A stretch of DNA of 64,000 bases from Diprion similis (Eukaryota; Arthropoda; Insecta; Hymenoptera; Diprionidae): positions 15,464,031 to 15,528,030 of the forward strand of contig NC_060106.1 of the NCBI RefSeq assembly GCF_021155765.1, written 5' to 3'. The first letter of the stretch is position 1. Every line of letters begins with the position of its first letter. Of the stretch, positions 1 to 15,000 are shown one piece after another. A program made the translations under genes and the position numbers. Below the pieces are notes generated by a model, which was not told where the DNA came from, ran no database searches, and saw only the letters and a list, made by a program, of their open reading frames with translations.

Positions 1-3000
1 TACTTTGGCGACAAGTTTGACCGAAATTACTCAAACGGGTATCTGGTTCAGCTGCCACGTGTCTCGGGCCGATTTATTTTTCAATCTGTATAACTAAATT
101 TTGAAGAAGGAGAGAATAAAAAAAACGAAAAAGGGTAGATTATTGGAGAATCGCAAGCGGAGCACCAGAAGTGGTAAAAAATTTCAAACAGATCGCGGAT
201 CGAGGGGTTGACGAGGCAATAATACTCCTTTGGAAAGACGAATTCTTACCCTTCCGAAGCCCGCGAGGTGATTCGACTCGGGTTCAACACCGCGAAATTG
301 AGAAATGCCCGAAGTTTCGAAGTTGTTTGAAAAATCTGGTTAAATTTTTGGTATGCCTGGAAATTAGGGACTTCAGAGGGGGTGGAGGTTCGTTTCGTAA
401 TGCGTGGAGTACGAAGCGGGATAAGAAATGCGGAGTAAATTATCCAGCGATATCTGAATAGCTTCCGCGGTCTTCAGAGTCCAGAAATAGCGCGAAAACG
501 TCATAAGAGTGATAAATTTTATTCGATCTCAAGTTCAAGTTCTCGAGTTGTTACATCAACGGATATAACACGGATGATAGATAAGTACTCGTTCATCGCT
601 GCTCCAAGCTATCTGCCATTTGATTAGATCAAATTGGAAAAATAGCAATTTCAAATAGACAGCAGCGATCAGGTTCAATCAGCTGAGGCAAGTGCATCAA
701 ATATATTATTCAATGTCGGTCTGCGAACTACGTTGATGGAAGCAATTGGCCGCACGGGTAAAACCACACGCGACTTTCTGAAGCGAATTTATTATATATT
801 GCACGTGTACGTATAACTGATCGATGCATCGGCAATATCCATCGGCTTCGCTGCACGGCCACGTGGGTGGAATTTTTGCAATCATGTATACCTATATTGC
901 AAGCTGCAGTGAACTTCTGTATCGCGTCATCGCTTTTGTAGTACGTAGGTACGTATAATACGTGGTTTCAACATCTGTTCAAATTGCAGGGGATGAATCG
1001 GGCGATAAATTTGTACGGGAATGAGAAACGAGCGGAGAATAATTGCCGAGCATTTCTCGGAATATCCGTATATATACGACACGGTGACGACACTTGCGGA
1101 AAATTCTCCGGGAAAATTGACAGGATACGAATTCAATGAATCGCAAACAATACAGAAATCAGCGATTAGTTAGCGACGTTATTTCCCCGAGGGTTTGCGA
1201 ATTTTCTTGAAACTGGAATTTACTATCCGGCATATCGGGCGAATGATAATTAGATCGAGTCGACGGTGGAAATTTAATATTCCTACGGAATTTGTCTGAT
1301 TAATTATACAGTTGTACAGTTCCTGCAGGTTATTAGAGAACTTTGACACTTTATATACTCGCTTCTCACCCTGCGAACTCCGATCTTCAACCTGGAGGTT
1401 CGTTGGTTATTGGAGCGGAATGGAACGGCTGAAATCTTGTATTGCCATAAATTTAGTTAATTAGCCTCTGGATGAAAACCACTCACGTAGGTAATAATAG
1501 GTTCGGCGTAAACATGCATGTAGAGGAGATGCGTCGCCTCGAGAATATGCAAGATCAATATACCAGACTTGAGTGTCGGAGAGAGCGTGTGGCGCGTGAT
1601 TTTGCACCCAGAATCAAGAACTTATCCCAACATCGCATCTCTGGTTTTCAATAAGTTCCGAGTGAAAATTAGCAGCGAGATGTTATTGACGCAATTAGTC
1701 TATCATCCCGAATGTAAAACAGATTAAAGTCAAGTATATCCGGATAATTGGATGCAGCTGCAGCATCCGGAGGGATTTGGATGCCTATAAATTATAGATA
1801 TCGGGTTATATATAACTGAAAGCTTTTCAATTTCCTGGGTATAAGAAGAGATGGCGGAATAAATCCGTCAGCGTTTCCGATTTATACATGTGTATAAATG
1901 TTATAAAAACGTTGGGTAAATTTGTAACGCAATTCGGCGAGATACCCTCTTCACTCGATATATGCTAGAGGGATGAAATCTGATTAATTTCTACCACACC
2001 GGGATAATCGTGAGCGTATATCTTTGCGACGTAGATGATTCCCCTCCTCCAGACCCTTCAGACTTCCGATTCGTTCGCCGGTGATATTCGGACAAGAATA
2101 AGCCGGAGGATTCCAGGCACGAAAGCGGTTTGTCCGCTGATCGTGGTTAATATCAGGTATACGTCACCATTTCGGTGGTACAGGAGAAGCTGGCGGGTGG
2201 ATAGGGAGCGAAATAATACACGAAAAACAAGAAGGGGAAGAAGAAGAAGAAGACGAAAAGGGAGGGATGCGAAAGGCTGTCTCCACCTCTTTCTGATAAC
2301 TTTTCTCACCCGTTTTCGCTGCCGCGTCACATATCCCAAACGATTTAAGAGAAGTGAAACGCCGAGGTCCGCAGACGCGACGATCGTATTAAATAAAGAA
2401 GCAAATTTACGGGGTCGCGTCATTGTTACGAGCAGTAGTAAGCAGCGGCCGACTTCAGACGTGATTCTCTCTCCAATTTTTTATTTATTTATTTCATTTT
2501 TTTTTTTTTCTCTTTGCTTTTATTTATTTTTTCTCCTTAATCGTCATCTTACCTCACCGTTTTGCGTCATTTTCATTATACACGCAGGCCTGAAATTGAA
2601 GTTTTTACAACGTCGCGTCGGCAGGAAGCTTGGCCTGCGCGGCTGCAGCGGAGACTTAATTGTGCCATAAAATGTGCATCAGACTGCAGTCGAAATGACG
2701 CTCTTGCACGCCAACTAAAAGCCGTACCAACTATCAAGACTATACTGTAAACACAATTAATGCATCATAACTATATGTTACATGCACCGCCTGTTACATC
2801 TCTGCGCATTTTAATACAGAGCGGTATTCTTCACGATGAAAGAATACCTTTTTTCCGTGACGAGAATTGTACGAAAGGATATCTCAACTTTGTTACTAAC
2901 ATGGAGAATGAAATGCGACAAGATCTAAACGTAGATCTCAACGTCAGTGATCCACATCGATATCTGCAGTACAGAGGAAGGAATAATATGAAAGTGTAAT

Positions 3001-6000
3001 GAACAAGTAGATGAAATTAATTATTACAAAAGGATACCGGAGATTAGGATGAAGATACGACCTTAAATATATTCAAGATGGTAAAATGTGAGGTTCTTAG
3101 AGGTTCATTGATAATATCGGGGTAAGATTCGATCAAGAAGCGTCACCACGTAAAGAATGGAGTGCACGAATCGGCTGTAATGTAACATATTTATAGTAGA
3201 GTCTTGGTTAGTGTCAAGGTGACACCAGTGCAGATAAAGCTCGTGTATTTGCGAGATTGAATCGTCGGCCATGGAAGCCTGCAATTTGATTCACGGCGCA
3301 GATCCTCTCATCCGACGTTATAAATGTTAGCCGTCTATTCTAGCCGGTTGGATATAAACAGATCATGCAGCCTGCGATCGGCACGTGGATCTACATAAAC
3401 CTTGCAGCGTGCCTACTTCTCTTTCGCACTAAATATTTCTGCAGCCTGGTGCAGATTTCTCGTAGAACACGCGCCCGAAGCAACTGCGATCACGGCGCGG
3501 TTGCAAGAGGAGATAAAAATCGAGAAAAATTAACGCTCTTCGTGATCAAATGCCACCTGCGATCCTCTCGTTGGTACGATTTCCTTTCTCCTCCTTTTTC
3601 TCTTTGTGCAGCAGCTGATTCAGCTTCTTGATTATCGCTAACTTGGCCAAGGCTTTCGGAAAGCGTTGTACAGAGAAAACGAAGAAATGCAAAAAGATCG
3701 GAGCCCGATTTGCATGAGGATGTCTGCAGCTACCTACTTTGCTCTCGTTTAACGTGTCTCTCTTTGTATGTACAAGAATGTTCGCAAAGCACGTAATGAG
3801 CAGGTACACATGCATACACTCGAGAAGCGTAAGAGAAGAAGATGGAAAACTACGCGAATTCTGTTTTCCCAGAACCGTCGGCAGTATCAATCTTTTCCAC
3901 GCTTTTCTGATACACCCGTTTTCGTGCACGTATAGCACTTTGTATTTGCAGTTCAAACGCGTCTCGGTACAGAAGACTTTTTTCCTCCCTCATGCCATTC
4001 CGCGCACCCTGCACGCGCTACTCGTTTCAAGAGAGAGCTAGAGAGGGTGCAGTAAACTTGAGAAAGTGAAATTTAATTAAAGAATTAGCAGAAGCTAAGA
4101 TGGGGGTGGAATCGAGAGAGAGAGAGAGAGAGAGAGTCAAGCTTTTCAGCCGTGCTTCGAGCGCACTTTGTTCTTTTTGCTGTTATACTACACGGCGATG
4201 TCTTGTCGCAATTACGTGTTCAATTTGCTCTACGAATAACTTAGCGCCTGCACGGGGAACGAATCCCTGTAAATTTACCCCCGATCGGTGAAAGCGGGTT
4301 GAAAAGCAGCAACACTTCCAACGGTGACGAGACTTTTCTAATCGCCAGTACGAACCAAACGGCGCAGGCTGCTCAGCGATCGCGAATAAGCCAAGCTTAT
4401 ATAGTTATTTTATAAACAAGGTATATGTTTACAGCTTGTCGGGTATGTTGCGTATGAAACTGTGCGTTCCCCTTCGCGAGATCGTCTGCATTTAATTCAC
4501 GCATTAAACCAGCAAATCCACGATCCAATTTTCTTAAAACTTTACCCTCCTTACCAGATTGGCTTACGCACTATATTAGCTTAGCTTAGCAAGTTTCCGA
4601 CAAGTGCGTGAGCTGAGATGCCCAAATTTAAGGATGGGATTTTCTCAAATCCCTTTAATATAATACACGAATCACTAAAATCTATGAGCTTACACATTTA
4701 AAATATACATATATGTATATATGAATTTTATTTTTATTCCCATTTAAATATTTTATTTATTAATAATTGGATTTGCATCCTGCGGGTGATCAATCGCGTT
4801 GCAATTCTACTGCTAATGGTATTAAGTGGTTGTCTACACTCTACTATCTTAAGGTTTAACCCAAATTAAGACGAGATGATTAATCATTCTGGGTATCCGT
4901 TACGTCGAAGAGATGGTCGTACCATCAGCCCTGCTATACAGTCCATTTTCGTGATCCTTCCGGAAGGTAATGAAAATTTCGTATCACTTCATGCCGCACG
5001 CGTACCTCTTTCTGAGGAAGATATACACGGAAAATTGTAAGCATAATTCAGAACGTCGAAAGCTCGATTTTGCAGATTTTCTTCCTCGGAAAAACTCTCC
5101 GGATTCTCAGTAATGCGACTGCTTTACAATCATGTAAGTCCCGCTTAAATTTTCATCGTATAATACGCAAAAATTCGTGTCATCGGAGGTTTTACGAACC
5201 TCGAACCGCGTCCTTCGATGATAAATTAAAAAAGAAAGAAAAAGAAAAAAAAAACACAGCTTCGGTCAAATTCGGTGAAAAATCTCTGATAAAGACGAGG
5301 AATTTTCTCAATTTTGCAGCTTTTTTTTTGCTTTTGTTGACGCTTTGTTAGCGTCACAAATAGGTATCGCTGACACTTAGGTATGCGAAGAGGAAGTTAT
5401 CCTTTGAATTATTAGTCGTGCAATGTATTTCGCAGTTCCCGTATGTCTCGCTCAGCTTATATTGCTTCCGCGTATAAATTAGAGGCGGGAAATTCGCGGA
5501 GATGAAATTACACCGAGTGACATCCCGGATTCACGCTTTAGCGACACACGTAAGCAAGACTGCTGCCATTCACGTGAACGCATCGCTGCAGCTGAATAAG
5601 AGACGTCGACACTTACTGGAGCGGTGATCTAATTAATACGCAATTATTTCGATCAACCGAACAGCCATACTGCCACGGCCATGGCCATGGAATAATCGTC
5701 TGTTCTGTATGCTCGTGCCGATTAACAGAGCCCGTTGATTTAATTGCACCTTCCACTCGGCGGTATCGAGCTATTAAACAACTGCACCGTGAGAAATTTC
5801 TCGTTGTGGTTACTGTTATGCAGCTTGATATTAATAAACTATTTTCATTTCTTGCCATAACCGAATGTTATAGTTGAGGGTAGAAAATGAAAATCAGTTT
5901 TGCAGATGTAACCAGAAAATTTAGTATTTGATACGAATATTCTTAATTACGGTTACGAGTATTATATTTTCTAATTCTATTGCGATAATTTGACACTGGT

Positions 6001-8946
6001 GAAACAGTGAATTTGTGATTTTCAGACATTATTTAATTGAAAAAAATATAATCAAGTTAACAAATAGGTTTACCATTGCAATAACCAGAGAATTTGATAC
6101 CGACAATTGTAATTCGAACGATATTTAAACCTTAATTATTGCAGTGACACCCTGCAATGGAATTTTTCTCGACGTAGCTAAATCGACTCGTGCAGATCAT
6201 TAGGTATACAATTCTCGTTCAATTGCATTGGGCGATTGTCTCTTGAAACTCCTTGTCCAATTTCATCAATTAGAACATTCAACACAATTACATTATGTAC
6301 TCCATTGCCTGGAAATTGCATTCGTTTCATCAGGACGCGAACAATTGAAACAATAATTCCAACTGCCTGCGAGTGCTTCAAATAACTGTCTCTGAATTGT
6401 TTTTATCGAGGATTAAATTACAGCTGAAAAATTTACACGCTTACATTATTGCATTTATCCTGTGAAAAATGCGAGGCGTGAGATTTGCGAAGTGGTATTT
6501 TTTTCACAGTCGCAGAATTTGCCCACTCGATCACACCCTCACGGGAATCACTCATCTTGACGCCCGTAAAACCGTCCAAAGGTTTCGAAAGCGGGGGTAA
6601 ATATTTTTTCTTGAATAATCAAAGGAATTTAATTTCACGATGTTATAACCGCGGCGTTCCTGAGTTTGGAAATTTTAAATCTTGTCGACCACATTGTTCG
6701 ATGAGTTTACATAAATTTAACTCCCGGAATGACATGACCGCGTTCCACGCGCCTCGAGCCTCGAGAAATTGGTTAACTTGCACCTAAACGGAGATAGAAC
6801 AAAAAAAGTGTTCGTTCGAATTTCACCGTCGTGACGAGAATGTCGAAAAATTATTTATTATAAGCTCTGGATATATGGAAATGGAAGAATTCGTAAGAAT
6901 TCTCCATTTCAACTGATAACTCTCCACGTGACGGACGTGGATTTTCAAACCTGACGAAACAATTCGCAAGTTAATTAATTATTAATAAGATCATCGAGGT
7001 GTAGCGATTGGACTTAGCAGACCGAAGCACGAGATATGTATAAACACAGACGATAATAGGCGGGGTGTATGTGCCTGGATTACCCCATTCGTGGCTAATG
7101 GATAAAATTTCCCTGACGTTGAATCGTTGGGCACTTGGCGGAAAAGTAGAAGAAAAAAAGTAATAACCAGAACGGGAGGAGGAGGTATAAGAGAAAAGAA
7201 TCTCATGATTTATCGCTCAACTTCTTCTCTCCAGGATTAACTGAAGTGTAAGATTTAGACCGCTAGCTATACCACGAGAGAGAGGGTGCGATCATAGATC
7301 TCGGACTTTCGAGGACTCTAATGCGCTTTATAGGCGTGAGATTTTCCCCGGAAACTCACTTACCCTCTAACAGAGCCAGTTCACAGCCTGCAATTTTTTC
7401 ACCAGTCTGAAAAACATTCGTACCCGAGTCTCTGAAAGGGACGACAGTTCGTTGTAACAGATTCTCACGATTACCTCGATTAATTAAATTTCAAGCCTTG
7501 GCGTTTAGAGTGACAGTAAAATAGGGAATCAGCGCGTTGCTTTTTCCTGTTCGGAAAATAATTGCCGTTGCGTTGAAATGAAAAATTCCTCAACGAATGT
7601 GCGAGTGAAAATTTTTACAGCCTTGCGATCGAGCGGTGAGGGAATGAGCGAAGGGGGGTGAAAATTGTGGATTAAAAAACAATCGTCGAGATCGAGAGTG
7701 AGGGGAGATGAAAAGATCTCAGCATCTCGGGCTTTACAAATTAATACCCTGATTAACACCTACATCTCGCGGTGCAAAGCATAATGTCTATTCCTTAGAG
7801 TCTCCCGGCGGCTTATAAGGGTGAACGTTTATATCTGAGCAGTGTATTCACCGAGCGGCGTGTAAGGAGGACAGGCAATGAACCACGAAATTAATACTAA
7901 GGCTGGGATAAGATAAGGCTGGACGAAAGTTTGCCCTTTTGTCTATCGGATAAATTACACGCGGAGTAGAGTCAGAGTCAGAGCCAATAAATCGAGTGGA
8001 AGGCTGGAAAGATATATGATCTATTATAACCGCTTGCGATAAAGAGATTTATCGTATTTTCTTGAGAGTACTGGCTGGCTGGTTAGTTGCATGGTATTAT
8101 GAGTAGCTTTGCCAGGATGGTGGAGATGATGAGCGGTGATCAGTTGGATTTTTTTTACTCACCGACGAATAGGTAGATATACGAAAAACAAACAATCCAC
8201 TAGATAGTCGATACTCTCACCGTGATGTCTTATTTATGCACTTGACTAGCAAAAACTGATCATAACGCTGCTGTGTTAGCAGGCTTTTGATTTTGTAAGA
8301 AGGTTGACTGGCCGAAAATCGCTGCCATTTAAGAGTCGAATTATTAAAATTGTTATATGTATATATATATACGAAATATATAATGTTTTGGAATTAGAAA
8401 CAAAAGCTGAGATTGAAAATGATTTAAAATCTAGTAGATACGATCGATTTCAGTCGATGGTGGGTTATTTAATTAAAAAAATGATTTTCCGCTAAGTGAA
8501 TGAAAAAAATTTTCTTTTTTCTCTTGCTTAATACAGTACTGTGATTCCTTGATTATGATCAATTTTCGTGATGAAGAAAAAAAATTTTGTTTCACCAAAT
8601 TTGTAAAAAATAGTCCCGAATAGTTCTGAATAAAAAAAAGTAATCATAGAGTAAAATCTAATAAATTTACTGAACTTTTAATCAGTTTCAAGCGCTTTGA
8701 AATAAACCTTCGATATCTTTTATTGACGATAATATTGTTTTCAAGTTTTTTATTATTGACCAAATATTCGTAGAATAAATACAAAAAAGTAAGGTATCGA
8801 TTTTTGGCCAACCAACTTCCTTATCAAGCATGATATACGCAGCATGCATTCTGGTAGAAAAAAAGATAAAGTTCTGCAAAGCTTATTACGTTAATCGATC
8901 TGAAAACGAGCGATCTATAAACAATCCGTCGATCTTCTCTTTGCAG
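1..8946. other. Intergenic DNA upstream of CCAPR, no gene seen
   Basis: No open frame here has recognisable protein similarity, and none joins to a neighbour through good splice sites. The longest (about 2035-2670 on plus and 2058-2423 on minus) overlap each other over purine-rich AGAAGAAG sequence and are low-complexity. The region holds a GA microsatellite (4114-4136) and a short hairpin near 6878-6910. It probably also contains the promoter and non-coding first exon(s) of CCAPR, because a strong splice acceptor (polypyrimidine then TTTGCAG) ends at 8946. I could not place the matching donor. Confidence 0.6.
4114..4136. repeat. (GA)n microsatellite
   Basis: Uninterrupted GA dinucleotide run of about 11 units in intergenic DNA. 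No function is implied. Confidence 0.9.
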
Positions 8947-9087
8947 TTCCTCTACCATAAGCAGTCCTCATCGACGTCCAACGGCTGATCTCGTGAGGCG
9001 AGCGTTTTCCATCCGTGTCCAACAACTACAGGCGCCTCTAATAATGACGTGAAATAATGCCCGAGGAAATTTTCAAGTGGTCCAAAT
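8947..9087 (+). promoter_or_regulatory. CCAPR: CCAPR 5' UTR part of first coding exon, with two upstream ORFs
   Basis: The stretch follows a strong 3' splice site (CTTCTCTTTGCAG ending at 8946) and runs into the CCAPR start codon. It has two upstream ATGs. ATG at 9044 opens a minimal uORF (Met-Thr-stop, 9044-9052). ATG at 9057 opens a 32-codon uORF that overlaps the receptor start out of frame and stops at 9153-9155. An in-frame TAA at 9055-9057 shows that the receptor frame cannot extend further upstream in this exon. The overlapping uORF would be expected to reduce initiation at the receptor ATG; that effect is inferred. Confidence 0.6.
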
Positions 9088-12000
9088 ATGGAGGAGGCAG
9101 AATGGCTGCGGGAGAACCTGAACTCGTCGATGCGATACGGGGCTTTCTCTCTTGAAACGAATGCCGGCTCTGCGGCAATGAACGTGACCCTAAACGTATC
9201 CAGCCTTAACCTTACGCAACAGGAAGATGGGATCAACATATACTATTTTTACGAGGTAACTTGTGCCCCAGATTTATTTACACTTTGACGTAAAATCGTC
9301 GTCTATTTGCAACGATTCATTTTTTTGTAATATTGCATATACATTAGACCGTATCAAAAAAATTGACTATTTTTTTTTTAATGTTATACTGAAAATATTG
9401 TTCAAGATGACGATAAAAAAATACCATCAAAATTTCAGGTTTAATATTGATATTTTCCATAAGAATAACATGGCAAAAATGGTTCTTGCTTCTTGCGATT
9501 TTTATAACTAGATAACGACGCGTCGTATAGAAAATTCATAAACATGTTTTTGTATGAAATTGAACGTTCTACAAAAAAGGTCTCTTGTCATTTTACGATA
9601 AATCTATTCTTTCAAAAGTTATTTGAGGTCAAACATCAACAAAGGACCTCAAATAACTTTTGAAGGAGTAGATTTATCGTAAAATGACAAGAGACCTTTT
9701 TTGTAGAACGTTCAATTTCCTACAAAACATGTTTATGAATTTTCTGTACGACGCGTCGTTATCTAGTTATAAAAATCGCAAGGAGCAAGAACCATTTTTG
9801 CCATGTTATTCTTATGGAAAGTAGAAAATCGCGATGAGGCACCTCTAAATATCAATATTAAAATCTGAAATTTTGATGGTATTTTTTTATTGTCATCTTG
9901 AACAATATTTTCAGTATACCATAAAAAAAAAAAAATACTAAATTTCTTTGATACAGTCTAATATACATAATATATATACTCGATTGTAATAACCTGTATC
10001 GCCGACAAATGTCGTCATTAGTATCGTCGCCGATTTTAAGGGTCTTGCTAAAAGGAAAAAACGAAATATTACAGCCTATTATTTTGACGTTGTTAAAATA
10101 TTCGCCAATCCGGTTGGTATACCTTATATTGCTGGTAAATTGGTCCGTTGTAATACGTGACGATGGAATCTTACGACCTGCGGGATATAACAGTACCATC
10201 GTACGGACGTAGGTATGCACAAATTGCTGCCGAAGACCGACGTCCATCCGATATCACTTGGATATTATCAAATACGAGCATAAATTATTGCCTTAATAAA
10301 TGCATTTGCTAATCAGCGATCGGCTGATCACCGGACTAGATGATCAGCTAGTTTTAATAGCTGCAAGGTGTAATGAGAATTAGATTTATGTCTTAATTAT
10401 CACCACGTTCCAATTAGCCAACAAATTCTTCACGGTTTTCGACTGTAATTCATTCAGGACTGATTCAAGTTATACGCAAAATTAGTAATTAAATTTTATG
10501 AAATATGTACGACGGGATTAAAAATTTCACAATTTTTCTTACTGACATTGATCTCAAAGCAAATCTCTGCATTAAGAAATAGTAAATGAAGTGGCGTAAT
10601 ACTGTGTACGGTTGAAAAAACAACGACCGATAAACGTTAGGATTTTCTATACGGACATCGATTAGACGTCAATTTGTGGAATACGCGGTGTTCGACAGGG
10701 TCGAATTAAATGGAAAAGGAATCGGCATTTCCTTGCAAGCTTACACTGCAAACCCATTCTTCAAAGGCACAATTTATTATCGGAGAGTGCTAGGCTCTCC
10801 ACATAGGATCTGTCCATCAGGCATAGCGCTTGTTTTCAGGTTACATAAACAATTTTATTGGAATTTACGATAGGGGCTGCCAACAAAGCGCTCCAGAGCC
10901 TCAGGAATGGAAGTCCACCGTCGTATATACATTATACCCATAATGCCTACGCGTTTCATTATGTATATATATAGGTATATACATACATATGGATACATAC
11001 GACATAAATTAAACATGAAATACCGCGCGTTATTATCCGCGGTTTTATTTTTAAAACGAAAGGTAAACTTTTACGGTTTAAGCGTTCTTTTCAACGAAAC
11101 TTTTTTCTCCTTGAAAATAATTATTGTATACCTACCTATACCAACACAGACTTGTACAGGCACGCGTTATATATAAGCAAAGAACGGCGCCCAAGAACAG
11201 AGAGAAATTTCATTTCGGTATAGAAAATAAACGTTATTATATGACTAATTGTCTGTCCTGCCCGTGACGGGTGCAACAATATACAAAGAGCCTCGTTGTT
11301 TAATCAGAGATGGAATCGCGACGATTGTTCAATTCGCGGGTCGTCTTTGATCCCGGCTATTAGCCGCGTGTCGAAAAGAAAGCGAATTCTTGTTCGAGAC
11401 GGCCGAGCATATTATACGCACATATCATAGGTGTGGTAACTTGTCCTGGTTTTTAGCTTATTTTTATTTTTTTTCTTTCAATCAAAACCTGCATAAAAGC
11501 CAGGCCAAGGTTGATGATATTCAAACGAACCCACAACGTCCTCTGGAACGACTAGATACTTAATAGCACTTTTCCACCCGGTCTAGACCCGTAAACACTT
11601 TGCACTCGGTCCTCATGCGAACAGTCATCTAGAGGAGGGGGGGGATCCAGTTTTTTTTATCAGAGATTCATCTCCTTGATCTAACCGAAAAAAACTTTGC
11701 GCAGAACAATCGAAGATAGTTTGGTACTATATTTATGAGAAAACAAATACCGCAAAGGTTGATTTAAGTCCATAATGGCAATTCGACGCTACATTCACTC
11801 TAAGACACGATGTTATACAATATATGGGTTTTATCGCCTTTTGGGATTTCGACGCTGATGATGCGTGAATGGAAAACTTCGACGATTGGATTCGAGAGTT
11901 TGAAAATTCAATGGAGGTACCTCGCAATTTCTCGGAGCGCATTAACGACACGATTTCATACTTCCTTCGTTATTTGAAAAACTACGTAGTGAAACGATTT

Positions 12001-15000
12001 CAAACTGCAAGATAACCACATTACGTATAAATTACTTACGAGAAACTCAGATGGAAATTTCTTTTTTTCTTTTTAATTACTCAAGTATGCAATACAACGT
12101 TGTATCAGGTTTGACCGTAGGCAAGTGAATTTTCTATAAATGGTTGAGAATTTCGCGAAAGATTTGTAGGAAGGTAAGGTCAAAGCTGTTTGTCCTCTGC
12201 AAGCACGCTTTGATGGAAATATAATCTTCAATAAAGGTACCGAAGTCACGTCGTCCTTCTGCCTACTAATAAAAGCCCCAGTCAAGATACCCTCGGGAAG
12301 TTAATTAAACAATTTCAACCCTCGCGCGGATACCTTATATATACACGGTAATTAATTATTACGTCTCCTTCGAAGATCTATCAACGAAGCAGAATTCTAA
12401 ATCTCGCCATTGCTTGTTGATAAACTGGTATACCTACATATTATGTGTATAGATAATCAACCTAAACGTTTATTTTCTTTTACAGAAAGAGCAGTTCGCC
12501 GTTATGGGCGGTCTGTTCTTCGCAATAGTGATTGGAAACGGGGCTGTACTGGCGGCGCTGCTGTTGACCAGAAGCCGGAAGTCGAGAATGAACCACTTCA
12601 TAAAGCAGCTGGCTATCGCCGGTGAGTCAAGTCAAGTCAATTTACCCCGGAAGTATAAAGTATAAAGCATCGCATCGCCGGAATCGCGTCGTCAATTAAT
12701 ATCGTATCCCTCTTAGAGGGTGAAAGTGAAAAAAGCTCGACAAATTTTTTTTTTTTTTTCTATTTAAACAACTTACGCCACTTGCGAGTTAATTGTAAGG
12801 GGTGGAAAATGAGCGACTAATTATCGTTAATGAGGATTGCGAGGGTGTAAAGTGATAGTGAGTTATTACCACGTGACTGCTCGCGGTACCTACTCCTGAC
12901 GCTGGTGCTTCAGGGCTTTTCGCGATCCTCCCTAATGGGAAACGTTACGTCACGCGGTGGTGAAAGTTTTAGTGCGCCCGAGGGCCGCCGTCCTCGCTTT
13001 TCGTCAGCCGATACTGCTGGACCCTCTTTTCTCCTCGAAGGCGTAAACTGCTCGCATATGGCTAAAACCACGATCTAAAATCCGGCGGCAACCGAAGTGT
13101 GATTACCGCGTTTCTAGGCGAGCGGGGTGCGAGAAACGTCGTTTTTAAGACGCGTCGTGGGATGTAAAAAAAAAAACAACCCCCCCCCCAAAAGTTAGAA
13201 GTCTCTTTCACGCGGCAAATGCTTTCTAAATCAAGTGCTCGTGACGCTGTTTGCGTGAACAGATGGCGAGTAAAGGCGAAGATCGTAAAGCTCGTTGCTC
13301 AAAATTCATATGAAATTTTACGACCCCTTTTTATCGACGATAAATTATCGAATTTATATCACTTGTTTCAGTTTAATTACCCGCCAAGCTACCGTAATGA
13401 GTCACTTGTATAAATGTATACGTCATGACGACCAGTTGCGTCGGCTCAAAACCCCGAACGAACCGTGGCTCAATCGTATATCAATTCGAAGTCCATAACG
13501 TCTTAATAACTACCGATTGCAAATTGGAGGGAAATAAATTCCGGAGAGCCTGTTTCGAGCTTTTTAAGATACATTGTTGCTTATTGTTTCGCGTCAGTGG
13601 ATTTACGAAATACAAATTAACATAATTAATTTTGTCACGCGATTAATAAGTGGTGGAATAAAAGAATTTTGAAAATGACAAAGGGTTTGATTTTTTGTAA
13701 ACAGTGTATAAAAAAATCCAGGATCTTCGTAGGAAAATAATTAACCTAGAACATGACTGGGAAGTCGGTGTTTTTTTTTAATTTGTCAAACTGACTCATC
13801 CCGGTCAGCTTAACGCTAACGATAAGCGGAAGTCGCGAGGGGCGGAAGTAGGCGCTTCTTGCTGTGCAAACTAAACGGCCAGCTATCTCCTGGCTCCGGT
13901 AAGTCTGCCACTTTTTTCGCCGAGATTAAACAGTCCTATAAGACAAGGTGAAAATCATTTGACGATAAAGATTACCAAGGTTTTCGGCATTGCTTTTGAG
14001 CGAGGCGTTCCTCCTTTTCCCCTTGCTTCCAAGGAGCGCAATTTATGGTGCCGCCTGGCTGTGATGGTGATTATTATAATTCCAGCGCCGAACGGTTATC
14101 TGATGAACTCAATGCCGTTATTACCGGCTACCTCGAGTGAGATAATTAAGAGCTTGTTACTCCGAGGTCTTGCGTTTATACACGTCGTAAACTTTTTCGG
14201 CTCTCAAGTTTGTCGACCTGCGTGTTTGCGGTCCTCCGTGTTATTAGGTGTAGGTAGACAACCTACAACGGTTCGAAGTCACCGTTAATTGTCCATTTAT
14301 CCAAGTATATCGCCTTATTCCAGCTTGATATTAAAATTCTCATATCAAATTCCGGTCAGTGTATTTATCGCCCCGATATACGAATTCGCCTTGTCGTAAA
14401 ACTGATCCCCTCCCCCCCAAATCTCTCTCTTTCTCTTTCTTCGCACGCATGTGTGAGATCCATGGACCGGATTCTTCGATACCGAATTACGCCGATCGGG
14501 AGTACCAGATATTGGTCGACATCATTAAGCGCCCGAAACCCAACACGGCCGTGCATTCGTCGATCCGTCCGCGTGACATTCAAGTCGGATTCTCATCGAG
14601 ATAATGCACTTTCCGCCTAATCGAATCCGACCAGACCGTTATATATATATATATAATATATATATAATATATATGTATGTATATATTCCTGGCCAGATGA
14701 AACGGGGACCTTTGGGATTCCCAGAGCAATTCACCCGCAGTGCAGTGAGGCAAACTTTTCCCATTTTTTTTTTCCATCAGTGAAAGACCAGGCATTTCCG
14801 AATATCCACGGCAATGAGAAAAAGAGAAAAAAATTGCTCAAAAATACAGAGAATTATGGTCTCTACGGCCTGCTCTCAACTCGACGTCGTCGGCTTGCAA
14901 ACAAGGGAGCTGACATAACCGAGGGATGTTTTGGGGCGCTTTTGAGTTAGCTTTTTTTGTCCCTTTCCGAGGAAATCTGGCGAGGCTGGTTAAATTCGGT

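Noticed and set aside
2035..2670. Long overlapping frames on both strands
   Set aside because: They are driven by AGAAGAAG-type purine runs and homopolymers. There is no family resemblance and no splice partners.
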